Assembly: GCA_964416755.1 (NCBI GenBank)
Contig: CAYQFH010000034.1
Coordinates: 1 to 24,004, forward strand
Direction: 5' to 3'
Length of the DNA stretch: 24,004 nucleotides
From: Thiopontia sp964416755
GTDB taxonomy: Bacteria > Pseudomonadota > Gammaproteobacteria > GCF-002020875
Shown here: one piece after another, positions 1 through 7,776 of the stretch
Layout of the letters: each line of letters starts with the position of its first letter
How positions within the stretch are numbered: the stretch's first letter is position 1
Program-made: the position numbers and the translations under genes
Notes under the pieces: generated by a model
The model's database searches: none
What the model was told of the DNA's origin: nothing
Seen by the model: the letters and a program-made list of their open reading frames with translations, nothing else

Positions 1-82
1 GTGGTTGATGTAATGATCCTGATGATTCGGGGTTAACGTTCCCAAGCTTCAAACGTGGGTTCGATTCCCATCACCCGCTCCA
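1..82 (+). tRNA. tRNA-Gly-like 3' half, 5' end outside window, body non-canonical
   Basis: The 3' part is convincing: T-stem 55-59 pairs with 67-71 around a 7-base loop (TTCGATT, 60-66), followed by a 7-base acceptor strand (CACCCGC, 72-78), discriminator T79 and CCA at 80-82. The GCGGG-type acceptor with U73 is typical of bacterial tRNA-Gly. A CCC triplet at 41-43 flanked by TT and AA looks like a tRNA-Gly anticodon, with GCTTC (46-50) as the 3' side of its stem. The 5' side would need GAAGC at 34-38 but reads TAACG, so the stem is broken. If base 1 is tRNA base 7, the molecule is also about 12 bases too long for tRNA-Gly. It may be a pseudo-tRNA, a recombination junction at a tRNA att site, or an unusual tRNA. 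The first bases lie outside the window. Confidence 0.45.
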
Positions 83-380
83 ACTTCTAATGCAGTGTAG
101 TCCCGTCAGTTACCGTCAATTGATGTTCTGTGTAACACGATAGTAAATCCGATTTTTGAAGATGATGCTAACATCGTGTTCTCACTGCGGATTGATGTAC
201 TCAAGCCCATACGTAGCGATACGATTCCTCTACCAGTTCTTGTCATTGATTCAAGTTGGATTGACTGACCTGATTAGGTTTTTTTCAAAAACCAACGGTT
301 TATCCGTGTGTCTTGATTGGTTGTCTATTTTGTCACCATAGAGTCAGTACAAACCTCAATACTCAGTCGATCAATTGACT
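83..380. other. gene-free stretch, nothing recognised
   Basis: About 300 bases, AT-richer than the genes nearby, between the tRNA-like sequence and the end of the cox operon. A 61-codon plus-strand ORF at 156-341 has no recognisable motif and no clear ribosome-binding site. The minus strand holds only short open stretches broken by stops. A 7-bp AT-rich hairpin (GGTTTTT/AAAAACC, 277-293) has no GC-rich stem or following U-run, so I do not call it a terminator. No integrase or repeat was seen. Confidence 0.5.
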
Positions 381-665
381 TTATGTAGCCTCAGCCTCTC
401 CGGCTTCTCTCCCTCTGCAACCACAGTCACTCTCACGCAGGGTACGATAGAAGCAGTTCATTGCGACCGAGGAGATCAGCACCATCCAGACAAATGCCCC
501 CATGAACAGATAGGCCTGTATCCTGAAGTCACCCGGCTCCATTGGCAACTTCAGTGCTACCGCTGCATCACCGGGGTCAAACAGGGTAAATAGCAGAAAG
601 GTAATCGCCAATGCGGTCAGACCGCTGGTCCAGACCACTCCCATTGCACACTTCTTGATTTCCAT
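381..665 (-). CDS. small two-TM protein, last gene of the cox operon
   Basis: This 94-residue protein was not recognised. It starts at ATG 665 behind a strong ribosome-binding site (GGGAGGA). Two hydrophobic stretches, about residues 10-29 and 49-72, predict two membrane helices joined by a polar loop containing DPGD and EPGDFR. The short C-terminal tail has a Cys pair (CGC near residue 81) and then acidic residues. It lies 34 bases downstream of ctaB on the same strand, so it is probably cotranscribed with the oxidase genes. A role in oxidase assembly or as an accessory subunit is inference from position only. No terminator was found after it. Confidence 0.75.
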   Translation of the reverse strand: MEIKKCAMGVVWTSGLTALAITFLLFTLFDPGDAAVALKLPMEPGDFRIQAYLFMGAFVWMVLISSVAMNCFYRTLRESDCGCRGREAGEAEAT

Positions 666-699
666 ATCATCCTCCCTTTTTCAAAACTGTGAACTTCAA

Positions 700-1614
700 C
701 TATATGATTGCGCTACCCAGATAGTGGTCTACCAACAGAAAGGCGAAGAGCAGACTCAGATAGGTGATTGAGTAGACAAAGGTCTGTATTGCCGGACGGT
801 CCACCTGCTCTGCATAGTAGAGTCGCAGTGCAAACCAGATGAAGCCCAGCCCCAATCCAACCGCCCCCAGCAGATAGAGCGGGCCACTCATCTGGATCAC
901 AAAGGGCAAAAGCGTTACAGAGAAGAGCATCAAACTGTAAAGCAGGATCTGACGGCGAGTGAAGTCGACTCCATGAGTGACCGGCAACATCGGAATGCCC
1001 ACCTTGGCATACTCTGCACGACGCTTGATGGCCAGCGCCCAGAAGTGTGGCGGCGTCCAGATAAAGATGATCATGAACAGCACAACAGCCTCTATCGAGA
1101 CAGTACCAGTCACTGCACACCACCCCAACAGCGGTGGTGCTGCACCAGCCGCACCACCCCAGACAATGTTCTGTGGTCCCAACCGCTTGAGATAGACGGT
1201 ATAGATCACCGCATAGCCCACCAGTGAGGCCAGCGTCAGCCCTGCAGTGAGCGGGTTGGTAAACAGCAACAGCATCGCCATAGCGATTGCCCCCAGCGAT
1301 AGCGCAAACAGCAGCGCATGGGATTGCTCCAGCATCCCTTGCGGCAACGGTCGGTTCTCTGTACGCGCCATTCTGCGGTCAATCTCCATGTCAATGACCT
1401 GATTGATCGCAGCACCAGAGGCCGCTGCCAGTCCGATCCCCAAGGTTCCAAACAGCAACAGCTTCCAGTGAGGGAGACCATCTGGTGTTGCCAACAGCAT
1501 TCCCACCAGTGCAGTGAAGGTGATCAGATAGACCACCTTGGGTTTGGTCAATGCATAGTATTGTCTCCAGCTCGCCGTACGGCTCAGCGGCAGGTTGATT
1601 GCTACACTGTTCAA
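700..1614 (-). CDS. ctaB: protoheme IX farnesyltransferase (heme O synthase)
   Basis: UbiA-family membrane prenyltransferase that adds a farnesyl group to heme B, giving heme O, the precursor of the heme A used by this oxidase. The Asp-rich prenyl-diphosphate/Mg site is visible as NQVIDMEIDRRMARTENRP around residues 75-95, and several hydrophobic helices follow. The usual N-terminal YxxLTKPKV motif is present. The frame stays open to a TTG at 1629, but the better start is TTG at 1614: a GGGGAGG site precedes it by about 6 bases, and it overlaps the upstream TGA as TTGA. This gives 304 residues, normal for the family. The TTG start and overlap suggest translational coupling to the SCO-like gene. 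Confidence 0.95.
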   Translation of the reverse strand: MNSVAINLPLSRTASWRQYYALTKPKVVYLITFTALVGMLLATPDGLPHWKLLLFGTLGIGLAAASGAAINQVIDMEIDRRMARTENRPLPQGMLEQSHALLFALSLGAIAMAMLLLFTNPLTAGLTLASLVGYAVIYTVYLKRLGPQNIVWGGAAGAAPPLLGWCAVTGTVSIEAVVLFMIIFIWTPPHFWALAIKRRAEYAKVGIPMLPVTHGVDFTRRQILLYSLMLFSVTLLPFVIQMSGPLYLLGAVGLGLGFIWFALRLYYAEQVDRPAIQTFVYSITYLSLLFAFLLVDHYLGSAII

Positions 1615-2258
1615 TGTCCACCTCCCCAACGATTTACCTTGAGTAGAAGTTCCAGATCACTCAACACCGCTGATGACGGCTGCTCTGGACTGTAGTGCAT
1701 CATCAGATTACCCACCGGATCGATCAGATAGAGCCGACCCACCAAGCTATCACTTTCCACTGTAAGCTGCTGGCGCAGTGGTTGCAGCATGGTGGGATCT
1801 CCAGTCAGTATGGTGGTTCCCTGATACTGTTGCAGCACATTGCGCAGACTCTGATTCACTCCACTGTGGTCAATTACCACCATACGCTGAATGGTGTCGT
1901 GGTGCTCGGCCATCGCCTTGCGGATCTGGCGCATGTCATAGATACGTTGCTGACAGGGTTCGCCACAGGTTGTACCGGCCGAGAACAGTAGCGTCCAGTA
2001 TCCTTCAAACTGCGCCCGACTGAATGACTCGCCACTGATGGTTGTATAGAGCTGGTCTGGTACTGGACGAACCGGCTGAATCAGCTCCCCCTGGTTGCTG
2101 CGTCCCCCAGGCAGTAGATCCGGATTGAAGTAGAGTAGCCAGGCGAAGATCACCGGCAGCCCAAACACCAGCATCAACAGCAGTAGCTGTGTGCCTCCAC
2201 TCCCCTGTCTGGTTTCCGCAGACTGTTGTTCATCCATTGTCATTGTCTGGCTACTCAC
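1611..2258 (-). CDS. SCO-like membrane-anchored protein with CxxxC
   Basis: One N-terminal membrane helix (about residues 24-44) anchors a periplasmic thioredoxin-like domain with C98-G-E-P-C102, the CxxxC spacing of SCO1/SenC copper chaperones. Those deliver copper to the CuA site of CoxB or reduce it. The distal SCO histidine normally near the last strands is not evident: the segment reads SLVGRLYLIDPVG, with a His only later (MMHY). The ORF is open to 2342, but GTG at 2258 is the likely start: it has GGAG just upstream and overlaps the SURF1 stop as GTGA. ATGs at 2243 and 2237 are alternatives. Its place between SURF1 and ctaB supports an oxidase-assembly role. Whether it binds copper or acts only as a thiol reductase is open. 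Confidence 0.8.
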   Translation of the reverse strand: MSSQTMTMDEQQSAETRQGSGGTQLLLLMLVFGLPVIFAWLLYFNPDLLPGGRSNQGELIQPVRPVPDQLYTTISGESFSRAQFEGYWTLLFSAGTTCGEPCQQRIYDMRQIRKAMAEHHDTIQRMVVIDHSGVNQSLRNVLQQYQGTTILTGDPTMLQPLRQQLTVESDSLVGRLYLIDPVGNLMMHYSPEQPSSAVLSDLELLLKVNRWGGGH

Positions 2259-2986
2259 GCTTCTCCACTCTCCATTTTCGTTCGGCTTCGCATCCACAGG
2301 GCGATCCATCCACCCAGCAACACCAGGGCGAAGGCAAACCACTGCATCGCATAGCCCCGATGCATCGATGGCTCCAATGCTCCTCTACCGGCAGGCCACT
2401 GCCGTATCAGAGCATCATTCAAAGGTGCTCTTTCTGTCGACTCTGCCCGCACCACAAACGGGAGCAGCGGTCTGCCGATGGCACTGCTGATTGCAGGCAG
2501 GTCGATATAGAGGCGAAGCGGTGCAGTGGGATCCTGATCCAACCGATAGCCGTGTACGGTGGGGACACGTACCGTCCCCTGCAGACGCACTGTACCGGGT
2601 TGCACCTCTACAACAGGCAATTCTGCCCTCGACACACCCTGCGCGATCCAGCCTCGATTGACCAGTACTGCGTGGTCACTGCCCTGAATCGCTACCGGTA
2701 CCAGTACATGGTATCCAGCCTGCTTCAAATGTTTGCGGTTATCGAGTAGAAACTGGGCCGCTGCAACCATCTCACCCACCACTTCGACCGTTTGAAAACG
2801 CATCAACTCCGCATCCTGCTCGCTGCCATCCAATACATGTATCCCATCCGCCTGCCGCTCTGTTTGCAACTGCAGCAGCCGCGCCTTCTCTTCGGCTCGC
2901 TCCAACTGCCACAACCCCAGATGGATAAAGAGCCCCATCAACAGAAAGATCAGCAGTGAAGCGAACCATCCCCATCGTCCTCTCAT
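2255..2986 (-). CDS. SURF1-family cytochrome oxidase assembly protein
   Basis: 243 residues with the standard SURF1 layout: an N-terminal membrane helix (residues 6-26) ending in LGLWQLERAEEK, a large periplasmic domain with LVNRGW near residue 120, and a second helix close to the C-terminus introduced by HRGYAMQWFAFA. SURF1 proteins help insert heme A into subunit I. The ATG at 2986 overlaps the stop of the preceding DUF2909 gene (ATGA), and its own TGA overlaps the GTG of the next gene, so all three are probably translationally coupled. Confidence 0.93.
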   Translation of the reverse strand: MRGRWGWFASLLIFLLMGLFIHLGLWQLERAEEKARLLQLQTERQADGIHVLDGSEQDAELMRFQTVEVVGEMVAAAQFLLDNRKHLKQAGYHVLVPVAIQGSDHAVLVNRGWIAQGVSRAELPVVEVQPGTVRLQGTVRVPTVHGYRLDQDPTAPLRLYIDLPAISSAIGRPLLPFVVRAESTERAPLNDALIRQWPAGRGALEPSMHRGYAMQWFAFALVLLGGWIALWMRSRTKMESGEA

Positions 2987-3213
2987 TGCACCGCCGGTAG
3001 CATGGTTGCCGGAACCAGTGTGTTGGGCTCAATCAGATTGAACAGGGCACCACCGATCAATATCAGAAAGAGCAGGACGGAGAGCCCAATGCGGAAGGTA
3101 AGGCCGGTTACCACACGGGTACCCTTGCCATCATCACGAGTCAGAAAGAACATACTCCCGGCCAGCGAGAGCAGAATCAGCCCCAGAATCGACAGCGCCA
3201 CAATCTTCAACAT
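2983..3213 (-). CDS. twin transmembrane protein, DUF2909 family
   Basis: 76 residues with two membrane helices (about 4-24 and 42-62) separated by a short charged loop, RDDGKGTRVV, followed by LTFRIGLSVLLF. This is the pattern of the DUF2909 twin-TM family regularly found in proteobacterial aa3-oxidase clusters between coxC and SURF1. Its molecular function is not established. ATG 3213 directly follows a GAGGAGAGG site, 15 bases after coxC. The stop overlaps the SURF1 start. Confidence 0.88.
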   Translation of the reverse strand: MLKIVALSILGLILLSLAGSMFFLTRDDGKGTRVVTGLTFRIGLSVLLFLILIGGALFNLIEPNTLVPATMLPAVQ

Positions 3214-3228
3214 CCTCTCCTCTACCCC

Positions 3229-4098
3229 TTACATCCAGTAGACCAGTACAAACAGACCCAGCCAGACCACGTCTACAAAGTGCCAGTACCAGGCGGCTGC
3301 CTCAAAGGCGAAGTGGTTCTTTTCGGTAAAGTGCCCTTTCATGCTGCGCCCGAGAATGGCCATCAGCATCAATGCACCGACGATGACATGGAAGCCATGG
3401 AAACCGGTCAGTATGTAGAAGGTGGAGCCATAGACACCGGACTCCAACGTCAGGTTGAGCTCTCCATAGGCGTGTGCATACTCCTCTGCCTGCAGTGCAA
3501 CAAAGATCAGCCCCAACCCAACGGTCATGATCAGGCCGCGCACCAGCTGTTTGCGGTTGTCCTTCTTCAAGCCCCAGTGCGCCCAGGTCAGGGTAAGTCC
3601 GGAGGTGAGCAGAATGGCTGTATTGACAGCCGGCACTCCCCAGGTATTGACCAGCGCAAACTCCCCCCCCAGTTGAGCCGGGCCCGAGGTGGGCCACTGG
3701 GCGACAAACTGGTTGGTGATGTAATCGTGGGTGGCGGAGAGGTAGCCATTACCACCCAGCCACTCCACCGCAATGTTACGCAGGTAGTAGAGCGAACCAA
3801 AGAAGGTGGCAAAGAAGAAGACCTCGGAAGAGATAAACCAGAGCATCCCCTGGCGGAAAGATTGATCCACCTGCGCATTGTATTTTCCACTCAGATTCTC
3901 TTCGACCACATCCCCAAACCAGCCGAAAAACATGTAGGCCAGCAGCAGTGAGCCGATCACAATCAGCCAGGTGCCAACTGCAACACCATTGATCCCCAGC
4001 GCGAATCCCATTAGCAGTGTAAATACTGCGATCATCGCCACAATCGGCCAGCGGCTGCCGTCGGGGATATAGTACTGATCTTGAGAGAGAGACGACAT
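3229..4098 (-). CDS. coxC: cytochrome c oxidase subunit III
   Basis: 289-residue polytopic subunit III of the aa3/caa3 oxidase. Family signatures visible include WFISSEVFFFATFFGSLYYLR early on, the later LTGFHGFHVIVGALML, and the C-terminal AAAWYWHFVDVVWLGLFVLVYW. It binds no metal; in the family it stabilises the core and the proton-uptake pathway. ATG 4098 is preceded by GAGGAG at the right distance. It lies after ctaG in the same operon. Length is typical for proteobacterial seven-helix subunit III. Confidence 0.97.
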   Translation of the reverse strand: MSSLSQDQYYIPDGSRWPIVAMIAVFTLLMGFALGINGVAVGTWLIVIGSLLLAYMFFGWFGDVVEENLSGKYNAQVDQSFRQGMLWFISSEVFFFATFFGSLYYLRNIAVEWLGGNGYLSATHDYITNQFVAQWPTSGPAQLGGEFALVNTWGVPAVNTAILLTSGLTLTWAHWGLKKDNRKQLVRGLIMTVGLGLIFVALQAEEYAHAYGELNLTLESGVYGSTFYILTGFHGFHVIVGALMLMAILGRSMKGHFTEKNHFAFEAAAWYWHFVDVVWLGLFVLVYWM

Positions 4099-4125
4099 GG
4101 TTACACTCCTCTGTAGTGGTAGTTA

Positions 4126-4689
4126 TCAGGCATCTGCACGATCATATTTCTCCGCAGACTGCTTGTCGGTGTTGAGAAAGGTATAGGAGAGATTGAGTAC
4201 GGAGACATCTGCAGGCAGATCGTGAGAGACATAGAAGCGTAGCGGCATCTCCTTGCGTTCTCCGGCCTGCAGCGGCTGATTCTTGAAACAGAAGCACTCC
4301 ATCTTGTGGAAATAGCCATTGGCAAACCATGGGGTGACACTGGGGATCGCCTGCCCCACAATCGCCTCATCCGAGAGGTTCTCGATGATGTAGCTGACCT
4401 CGGTGACTTCACCAGGGTGAACCACCATCTGCCTCACCTTGGGTTTGAACTTCCAGGGCAGACCATCATTGACCACGCTATCGAACTGCACGGTGACCAT
4501 GCGGTTGCTGTCGCTCTGTACGCCAGTTTCAGAAAAGACCTCTCCACTGTTCTTCAGCCCTGTAACCTGACAATAGAGATCATAGAGTGGGATCAGCGCA
4601 AAGGCGAAACCGAACATCCCCACCACAACCATCGAGAGCCGCCAGACCAGGCGACGATTTCTCTTCTGTTGCAGGGTTAGCTCGCTCAT
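4126..4689 (-). CDS. ctaG: Cox11/CtaG copper chaperone for the CuB site
   Basis: 187 residues: a short cytoplasmic N-terminus, one membrane helix (about 16-34), then a periplasmic immunoglobulin-like domain. The copper-binding ECFCF motif is at residues 131-135 (C132, C134), and the third conserved cysteine is C40 just after the helix (LYDLYCQVTG). Cox11 proteins deliver Cu(I) to CuB of subunit I during assembly. It is placed between the 39-residue peptide gene and coxC, 27 bases from coxC. Start ATG 4689 has AGAGAG upstream. Confidence 0.96.
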   Translation of the reverse strand: MSELTLQQKRNRRLVWRLSMVVVGMFGFAFALIPLYDLYCQVTGLKNSGEVFSETGVQSDSNRMVTVQFDSVVNDGLPWKFKPKVRQMVVHPGEVTEVSYIIENLSDEAIVGQAIPSVTPWFANGYFHKMECFCFKNQPLQAGERKEMPLRFYVSHDLPADVSVLNLSYTFLNTDKQSAEKYDRADA

Positions 4690-4705
4690 GAATGCTCTCT
4701 TTCCG

Positions 4706-4825
4706 CTATGGCAATGCAGTGGCTGCCAACTGCTCCCAGAAACGTACCGATGAGAGCATCACCAGTAGCGCAACACCAGCCAGCGCCAACGCCAGCCGTC
4801 CATTGTTTTTTCTCTTCTCCTCCAT
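4706..4825 (-). CDS. 39-residue single-TM peptide between coxA and ctaG
   Basis: A short gene easily missed by ORF callers. ATG 4825 is preceded by AGAGGAGAG about 6 bases upstream, and the stop TAG is at 4706-4708. The product starts MEEKRKNNGRLALALAG, has one hydrophobic helix (residues 11-25) and ends in a polar segment with FWEQL. It starts 15 bases after coxA and ends 16 bases before ctaG. The basic N-terminus predicts N-in, C-out topology. Small single-helix proteins annotated as oxidase small assembly proteins occur at this place in other proteobacterial clusters; equivalence is inferred from position, size and topology. Confidence 0.82.
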   Translation of the reverse strand: MEEKRKNNGRLALALAGVALLVMLSSVRFWEQLAATALP

Positions 4826-4840
4826 CAATCGCTCTCCTCT

Positions 4841-6493
4841 TTACGATGATGCACCGGCATAACGGCCATGCTCATCCAGCTTGGGTGGCGTGGTCCAGGA
4901 GTGGTAAGGGGGTGGCGAAGGCAGATCCCACTCCAGCCCATTGTCCTTGGCCCCCTCCCACACTACAGCCGGTGCCTTCTCGGTATTTCGGCCCCGGATC
5001 GTATCAATGACGATGTAGAGCAGAATCAGATGGCTGAGGCCAAAGATGAAAGCGCCGATACTGGAGATCACATTGAACTCGGCAAACTGGATGCTGTAGT
5101 CGATGATACGTCGCGGCATTCCGGCCAGCCCCAGGAAGTGCTGCACAAAGAAGGTGAGGTTGAAACCGATGATGTTGGTCCAGAAGAACCACTTGCCGAG
5201 GCGCTCGTTATACATGTTTCCGGTCCACTTCGGTAGCCAGTAGAAGACTCCCGCAAAGAGCGCCAGCACCGCACCGGGAACCAATACATAGTGGAAATGG
5301 GCCACCACAAACATCGAGTCGTGATACTGCATGTCGGCCGGAATCACCGCCAGCATCACTCCAGTGAGACCACCGAAAACAAACATAATGACAATGGCGA
5401 TGGCAAACAGCATCGGGGTCTCGAAGGTGAGTGATCCACGCCACATGGTGGCGATGAAATTAAACTTCATCAGCCCCACCGGAATCGAGATCAGGATGGT
5501 ACCGATCATGAAGTAGTTGACCGCCGCATAGGACATGCCGATGGTGTATTGATGGTGTGCCCACACCACCATACCCAGTGTACCGAGGAAGATCATTGAA
5601 CCCACCAGAGACATGTAGCCGAATAGTGGCTTGCGCGAGAAGGTGGGAATCACCATCGACAGCACCCCGATGGAGGGGAGCAGCAGGATGTAAACCTCGG
5701 GATGGCCGAAGAACCAGAACAGGTGCTGGAACAGCACCGGATCACCACCACCTGCTGCATCGAAGAAGCTGGTTCCAAAGTGGCGATCAAACAGCAGCAT
5801 GGTAACTCCGCCCGCCAGTACCGGTACCACCAGAATCAGCAGGAACGCGGTGATCAACCAGGTCCAGACAAACATTGGCATCTGTGTCAGCTTCATCCCC
5901 GGAGCGCGCATATTGAAGATGGTGACGATGATATTGATCGATGCCAGCACCGAGGAGATACCCAACAGATGGATGGCAAAGATGAGGAAGTCCATCGACA
6001 TCCCTACCTTGATCGAGAGCGGCGGGTAGAGTGTCCAGCCGGTATTGATCTGCGAGCCACCACCGGGGAAGAAGGGGACCACAAAGGAGAGGATCAGCAT
6101 GGTCGCCGCTGCCGGCAGAATCCAGAAGCTGAGGTTGTTCATTCGTGGCAGCGCCATATCGGGCGCACCGATCATCATCGGTATCATCCAGTTGGCCAAG
6201 CCTGCTGCCGCCGGCATCACCGCACCGAAGATCATGATCAGTGCATGGTTGGTGACAATGTTATTGTAGAGGTCAGGCTCCAACAGCTGGATACCGGGAT
6301 ACATCAGCTCCATGCGAATCGCCATGGCACTGATTCCCCCCAGGAACATCATCGCCAGTGCGAAGATCAGATACATGGTTCCGATATCTTTATGGTTGGT
6401 GCTATAGACCCAGCGCCGCCATCCGGGAACCGGCCCATGGTCATGGTGATCGTCGTGGTGCTCAGCCTGCAGTGTCGTATCAATTGCGCTCAT
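4841..6493 (-). CDS. coxA: cytochrome c oxidase subunit I (heme-copper, type A)
   Basis: 550-residue catalytic subunit with 12 predicted helices. Visible ligands: H83 (low-spin heme a, in TNHALIM), H264 with E266 and Y268 (GHPEVY, CuB and cross-linked Tyr), H313-H314 (WAHHQY, CuB), H399 (heme a3) and H401 (heme a) in VAHFHYV. The GHPEV glutamate marks an A1-type oxidase, which reduces O2 to water and pumps protons. The N-terminus carries a His/Asp-rich tract (EHHDDHHDHG, residues 11-20). ATG 6493 follows GGGAGAG and lies 18 bases after coxB. Confidence 0.98.
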   Translation of the reverse strand: MSAIDTTLQAEHHDDHHDHGPVPGWRRWVYSTNHKDIGTMYLIFALAMMFLGGISAMAIRMELMYPGIQLLEPDLYNNIVTNHALIMIFGAVMPAAAGLANWMIPMMIGAPDMALPRMNNLSFWILPAAATMLILSFVVPFFPGGGSQINTGWTLYPPLSIKVGMSMDFLIFAIHLLGISSVLASINIIVTIFNMRAPGMKLTQMPMFVWTWLITAFLLILVVPVLAGGVTMLLFDRHFGTSFFDAAGGGDPVLFQHLFWFFGHPEVYILLLPSIGVLSMVIPTFSRKPLFGYMSLVGSMIFLGTLGMVVWAHHQYTIGMSYAAVNYFMIGTILISIPVGLMKFNFIATMWRGSLTFETPMLFAIAIVIMFVFGGLTGVMLAVIPADMQYHDSMFVVAHFHYVLVPGAVLALFAGVFYWLPKWTGNMYNERLGKWFFWTNIIGFNLTFFVQHFLGLAGMPRRIIDYSIQFAEFNVISSIGAFIFGLSHLILLYIVIDTIRGRNTEKAPAVVWEGAKDNGLEWDLPSPPPYHSWTTPPKLDEHGRYAGASS

Positions 6494-6511
6494 CTTTACT
6501 CTCCCTCGCTT

Positions 6512-7696
6512 CTACTGGCGTGCCGCCTTGATTGCTGACGGTTGAACCACATCTCCGGAGGCATTGCCCCAAGCATTACGCTCATAGGTGATCAGTGCAG
6601 CCAGTTCCAGATCTGACAGCATGGCCCATGGCGGCATGGTGCCCTTTCCTTTCAGTACGATGTTGATGTGTTCTTCAACCGATCCAGTGACCACCTTGCT
6701 CCCCTTCAAGGGTGGGAATGCTGGTGGCAAGCCCGATCCATCCGGCTTGTGGCAAGCTGCACACTTGGTGTTGTAGGCCGCCTCACCCTTGCTGTAGAGC
6801 TCTTCCATACTCCAGTCCTTGTTGGCATTGGCCTCAACCAGTGCAGCCAACATTGTTGCCTTCTCCTGTTCCACCCAGCGATCAAAATCGGCTCCACTCA
6901 CCGCATTGATTACGATTGGCATCTTGGAGTGCCAGGTACCACACAGCTCTGCACACTGCCCACGGTAGACACCCACCTTGTCTTCATCAATCTTGGCCCA
7001 GGTCTCCATGATATAGCCGGGAATGGAGTCACGCTTGAAACCGAGCTCCGGCACCCACCAGGCGTGCAGCACATCAGCCGAGGTATTGAGATAACGGATC
7101 GTGCGACCTACAGGCAGTACCACAGGGTGGTCGACATCACGCAGGTAGTGCTCTCCTGCAGTCTGTTCATCTGTCGGACGACTCTCCACCCTGATTGGAT
7201 AGAATTCACCCTCAAACTCGACACCATGCTCGGGATATTCGTACTCCCACCACCACTGATGACCGATCACCTTGAGATTCATGTCAAAACAGCGATCCGG
7301 GTCACTCCCCTCCTCACTACAGAACTGTTTGGGAGCATTCCAGAACCGTTCCAGTGTCGCCTGAGCCGCACCGGCAATGGTCAGATCAACCACCAGCACC
7401 ATTGCCGGTACCAGCACCCAGGACCACTGACCAAACCAACCACGGTGAAAATGTTGATCAGCCTCATAACCCTTGCTTTTGCGGAATGTGTAGAGAATGT
7501 AGACCATGAAGACCAGTACGATCACCATCAGCCAAGTTGCAATCTGCATGGTCAGCATATGCACATCATAGATATCCTTGCCCACCCGGGTCACAGGATC
7601 GGGGAAGTTAATCCCGTACTCTGCCGAAACATTCATCGACCAGAGCGCGATGACAATCAAACCACAGATTGAACGACCAACCTTACTCGACAGCAT
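6512..7696 (-). CDS. coxB: cytochrome c oxidase subunit II fused to cytochrome c (caa3 type)
   Basis: 394 residues: signal peptide (about 1-25), two membrane helices (about 50-70 and 92-112), a periplasmic cupredoxin domain with the CuA ligands H211, C248, E250, C252, H256 and M259 (CAELCGTWHSKM), then a C-terminal cytochrome c domain with the heme site C312-A-A-C-H316 and likely axial M354 (GTMPPW). The fused cytochrome makes this a caa3-type oxidase that accepts electrons through its own c-heme. The QHFHRG segment at 81-86 and the C-pair C126/C136 before the cupredoxin fold are also visible. ATG 7696 sits behind a strong GGGGAGGG site. First gene of the operon; see the promoter and FNR-like box upstream. 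Confidence 0.98.
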   Translation of the reverse strand: MLSSKVGRSICGLIVIALWSMNVSAEYGINFPDPVTRVGKDIYDVHMLTMQIATWLMVIVLVFMVYILYTFRKSKGYEADQHFHRGWFGQWSWVLVPAMVLVVDLTIAGAAQATLERFWNAPKQFCSEEGSDPDRCFDMNLKVIGHQWWWEYEYPEHGVEFEGEFYPIRVESRPTDEQTAGEHYLRDVDHPVVLPVGRTIRYLNTSADVLHAWWVPELGFKRDSIPGYIMETWAKIDEDKVGVYRGQCAELCGTWHSKMPIVINAVSGADFDRWVEQEKATMLAALVEANANKDWSMEELYSKGEAAYNTKCAACHKPDGSGLPPAFPPLKGSKVVTGSVEEHINIVLKGKGTMPPWAMLSDLELAALITYERNAWGNASGDVVQPSAIKAARQ

Positions 7697-7776
7697 CCTT
7701 ATCCCTCCCCTTGCCTGCTCTGCCCCACATCCCTCGGAGCAGCGACTTAAAAGTGACTAACATCAGTAATTACTTA

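Noticed and set aside
120..260. Minus-strand fragment reading QELVEESYRYVWA, possibly a decayed protein end
   Set aside because: The frame has a stop directly before and after it, so about 13 codons are too few to support a gene remnant.
277..293. AT-rich hairpin as terminator of the cox operon
   Set aside because: Seven A-T/G-C pairs with only two G-C pairs, a 3-base loop and no U-run; position about 90 bases after the last gene gives little support.
156..341. 61-codon ORF in the first gene-free stretch
   Set aside because: No recognisable motif, no clear ribosome-binding site, and no supporting context; left as unannotated sequence.
5702..6538. 278-codon plus-strand ORF opposite coxA
   Set aside because: Lies antisense to conserved coxA; its composition (His, Arg and Gln-rich) is that of a reverse-frame shadow, without motif or ribosome-binding site.
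6668..7672. 334-codon plus-strand ORF opposite coxB
   Set aside because: Antisense shadow over the full coxB gene, whose CuA and heme motifs are clear on the other strand.
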